Shown here: piece by piece, positions 60,985 through 64,000 of the stretch
Layout: every line of letters starts with the position of its first letter
Position numbering within the stretch: position 1 is the stretch's first letter
Assembly: GCF_030253575.1 (NCBI RefSeq)
Contig: NC_080567.1
Coordinates: 34,935,501-34,999,500, forward strand
Source: Rhododendron vialii
Lineage: Eukaryota; Streptophyta; Magnoliopsida; Ericales; Ericaceae
Direction: 5' to 3'
DNA: 64,000 nucleotides
The notes under the pieces: generated by a model
What the model saw: only the letters and a program-made list of their open reading frames with translations
What the model was told of the DNA's origin: nothing
Database searches by the model: none
Program-made: the position numbers and the translations under genes

Positions 60985-61211
60985 CTCTCTTAGAACTTCA
61001 TACAGAGTTGTGGTCGGAATGCAGAGTATGCTTGTAAAGGTTGTCTTCTAAGTTTTCTGAGCGAGGATATGAGATTATGATGGCTTTGTTTTGAGTAGAA
61101 CAAGATTTTTGTGTTGCTACCAGATTTTGGGTTTGACAGTATAGATATAGTTCATGTATTGTCATTATTCATTTAACATCATTTTTTTATTCAGTTAGAC
61201 AATGGTTCAGC

Positions 61212-61274
<63 letters not shown>

Positions 61275-62134
61275 CACGTGTCGTGCTTACCTAGATAAAT
61301 ATGCATATTAGCAGTTGCAGCTGATTTGACTGGGCGAAACTCGCAAGTTTGTAAGTTGATATCCTTCCCTCCATTGTGGATTGTACATCCTTCCCTCCTT
61401 TTCCCCTGTTCTGTTGAAAAAGAAATACAAACATCTTTTGAGGCTATGGCTCCTTTTTACTGACCAAAATACAATGGTGAGGTAGCTATACATGGAAGCT
61501 CTGTTCCAGTATCACTGATGGGTTTTTTTGAGAATTTTGTTTGTTAAAAATCCTGCTAATGAGAGCAAGTATTTCTCTCCCTTTGTTTGTAAGAAAAAAC
61601 ATTGTCTTGTGTTGACTCTATTCGCACTTGAAACCATCCTCAAAATGGTTCTCTCGAGAAATTGTTTCTGCTTTACACCACTCTCTTTTTGCAACTACAT
61701 AGTGCATGGGCTTTGGACATGCATAGTGACAGACTCAGCCTTTTCTAACTTGGTTTTTGGAAGATGAACTTACATTGACTTCCACTATCCATGTACGGGT
61801 ATAATCTGCGAGTGCACAATGTAAAGAAGAGAAAGTCAGCTGAAAAGGGTGAAGGAAAAGCACAATCTAATCACGGATTGGCAACGTCGTGTTTGCGAGG
61901 TTCTGGTAGTTGTGAATTGGAAAGACAGCTGTTCACAACAAAATGGAAGAATAAGGGCACAACATATGAATCCGAAGTAATATTTACAAAACCGTGGCAA
62001 TACATATGATGTTTTCTGTGCTGTTCGAATAAGTCATGTATACACATAAAAGCCACTCATACACTCTTCAACAGATGAGCCATTACACGTTCGGGATGTA
62101 ATCATATTAAACTAAGATCAGATAATGATTACTG
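60985..62134. other. 3' flank of CPP1-like gene and spacer
   Basis: Contains a (CT)n microsatellite at 61217-61272. Short open frames at 61528-61767 and 61791-62009 have no recognisable homology. Confidence 0.45.
61217..61272 (+). repeat. (CT)n microsatellite
   Basis: About 56 bp of uninterrupted CT dinucleotides. Confidence 0.97.
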
Positions 62135-62424
62135 TTATGTACGTTCACCAGCCACAACTCTATTTTGTTCAATTAACTGTTGCCTTACTTTGTGAACAGC
62201 GTCAGGGGAGCTGCAATTCTTGGAATCACCTGAAAGGAAAATAAAAAAATTATTTACTTAAAACATCAAACAACTCCATGGATGGTTTGACGGTATGCCA
62301 TGCAGCAGCATAAAAGTTGGCACAAACTAGGCATCATTACCTTCAGGAACCAAAGGAGCTTGGGGACATCCGCGGAGATCAGTTCTGTGGCCGCAGTTAT
62401 GACAAGTAACGGTATCGGAAGGCA
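62135..62424 (-). CDS. Two 3' exons of an unrecognised Cys-motif protein
   Basis: The exons 62341-62424 and 62135-62229 join in phase across a GT-AG intron. They encode VPSDTVTCHNCGHRTDLRGC, PQAPLVPEGDSKNCSSPDAV and HKVRQQLIEQNRVVAGERT, then stop. The CxxC-x8-C cluster (CHNCGHRTDLRGC) suggests a small zinc-binding site. Upstream exons are expected between 62425 and about 63480, but none could be placed with confidence; a frame ending atggaaaag|gtagtt near 63470 is in the wrong phase to join directly. I do not recognise the family. It faces the gene starting at 63962 head to head. Confidence 0.5.
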
Positions 62425-62554
62425 CTGTCAGATTGCCAAGTAAGTTCAGAAGTGCAAAATCATGACTCCAAAATAAATCAAACAGGAAGTCATAATCCCA
62501 ATTACTATTCGGATAAAGAACATGAATATGCAGGCGTCATTGAGTCATTGATTC

Positions 62555-62672
62555 ATGATTCCATTCATTGTACCACCAAAGGATTCTTAAGTGAGCAGAA
62601 ATATAATCTTTGATGCATGATTCAATTCATTGTACCACCAAAGGATTATTAAGTGGGCAGAAATATAATCTA
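62555..62672. repeat. About 60-bp tandem duplication
   Basis: Two adjacent copies of ttcattgtaccaccaaagga, ttcttaagtgagcagaaata and taatct, differing by a few bases, in the upstream region or intron of the 62135-62424 gene. Confidence 0.85.
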
Positions 62673-63109
62673 ACATACCGCACATCATCAAAACATAAAG
62701 GAAAGAAGGAAAAATATGCTTGAGGTTCGAGCGATCACAACTAGAAAAATCTAGGCCATGACGTAGAAAGAGCAGGTCATCGAATGGAAAGTTGAAATTC
62801 CAGTAAATATCAATACACGGGGTGGGCCACATCTATTGATTGGGGGGATTAGGGGTGGGATTGGACCATTAATCCCCTCACCCCTCCTAATCCCATGTTT
62901 GTATTGTTTTTAGTCCCGGGACTATTAGTCCCCACCGGACTAGTTATCCTTCAAGCTTGGGATAAAACAATCCTGCTAATGTTCCCGGGTTATAAAAACT
63001 TATTAAAGATAAGATCCTTTTTCTTGCAAGTAAGAATATATCAAACAAATCTAAACTACTATTAAAAATATTTTTGGATGATTACAATGATTGAAATATT
63101 CCTCTACAA

Positions 63110-63300
63110 TCCGACAGATCGAAGTCATCGGACAATAGAGAAGCTAAGATTGAACACTCCCACCACACGAAGGCCAAGGTTTGACCGCGTTCCACAACCA
63201 TTCAGTTTCTCAATCGTTCAGTTTCTTAATCCAACCACTCACCTGCAATGGTACTTTCTTGTAAATAGACGTTGAGATTGGTTCTCCGAACTAGTCTGTC
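63110..63300 (+). repeat. Dispersed repeat, copy 2
   Basis: The same sequence family as 54540-54730, with matching order and orientation of the shared blocks. It resembles neither a gene nor a known RNA. Confidence 0.7.
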
Positions 63301-63961
63301 TATTAGATTGATATCAAGTTGCTCCTATAATTTAAAAAAAAAAAAACTAAAGGGATAACTCATGATCATTCCTTGTTGTCTTCTTTGCAAGTATCCTTGC
63401 TAATAGCATTTCTGCATGATAAAAGATGGAGTACTAGAAAGAATAAAACCAGAAAACAACGGTTCTAACTACCTTTTCCATTTCCCGCCAATCGTGGCGA
63501 TTCCACCGGTTCAAACCCCTATCTGAAAACAAAAGACAACCAAAACTGGCTCTGAACCACCCATTCTCATCACTCGCGCCTCTTTCGGATCTCTCGCTCT
63601 AATTCTGGTAAGTACCCTTCTCCAATCTTTAGAGAATTTTCAACGCGTTATCTCCAATTGGATAAACTTCTGCACAAACTCCAAAAATCCAACTCCATAT
63701 ATATAGACGTACTACCTGATATCTTTCTTGATTCAAGACGTTCACCCAGATTTTTCTACACAACCCATTTCGTGTTCTCGGGATTCTGATTCAATCTTTT
63801 GTGGGTTTCATCAATTTCGTTTTGCGCTTTTGATCCAATCTTTTGTGGGTTTCTCCTGAATGTTTCAGGTTTCAGATTACCCACCCTTCGCTCAATTGTT
63901 GTGCACGATCTTCCTATTGCAAGAGTTCATAAATCTTGGTCTGGGTCTTTTTATAAGCAAA

Positions 63962-64000
63962 ATGGCTTCTTTGAAGCCCGAGGTCCTCACGAAACTTCTT
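63962..64000 (+). CDS. Start of a probable DUF936 gene (cut by window end)
   Basis: Only 13 codons are present, MASLKPEVLTKLL, running off the end. This fits the conserved start MASLxPxVLxKLL of the plant DUF936 family. A leader intron is likely, with a good donor gtaagtacc at about 63608 and acceptor-like tttcag sites at about 63869 and 63876. Head to head with the minus-strand gene at 62135. The family call rests on very few residues. Confidence 0.45.
   Translation, partial: MASLKPEVLTKLL

Overview
The window is nuclear DNA of a flowering plant, almost certainly a woody eudicot. Every recognisable gene has short GT-AG introns and a plant-type product, and the intergenic DNA is AT-rich with many small DNA transposons, (CT)n/(GA)n/(TA)n microsatellites and one short SINE-like remnant. 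An Ericales-type genome would fit, but that is only an impression. No bacterial, viral or organellar block was seen. All gene models below were spliced by hand, and exon phases were checked where stated.

Layout. 1-2345: a Mutator-like element with long inverted ends. 5660-7296 (-): an ARL8 small GTPase whose first coding exon I could not find. 10702-10866 (+): a possible 54-residue membrane peptide. 11530-15798 (-) and 21023-24872 (-): a tandem pair of secreted CBM22-GH10 xylanases with matching exon structure. 25653-27612: a foldback element, then a tandem duplication, one copy of which holds a miniature LTR element (TRIM). 28398-29931 (+): a GNAT-like protein. 31198-35643 (+): an IFRD/SAT32-type gene with a duplicated exon near its 5' end. 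37472-41370 (-): an RlmN-type radical SAM methyltransferase, tail to tail with the IFRD gene. 43245-45357: tandem repeats, a long inverted repeat and a decayed ALKBH10-like gene. 45869-46639: a MULE with a 9-bp target duplication. 47158-51645: a segmental duplication carrying two copies of a small plant gene, one with its start region replaced. 57706-60984 (+): a plastid J-like membrane protein of the CPP1/DUF3353 family. 62135-62424 (-): two exons of an unrecognised cysteine-motif protein. 63962-64000 (+): the start of a probable DUF936 gene.

The genes do not form a pathway; this is ordinary plant gene order. The two xylanases probably act together on cell-wall xylan. I did not find a convincing new biological system. 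The best leads are the exon-level tandem duplication in the IFRD gene, the tryptophan-to-serine change in the first xylanase, the ALKBH10-like pseudogene beside a long inverted repeat, the TRIM whose empty site is preserved next to it, and the start-codon replacement in the duplicated small gene.
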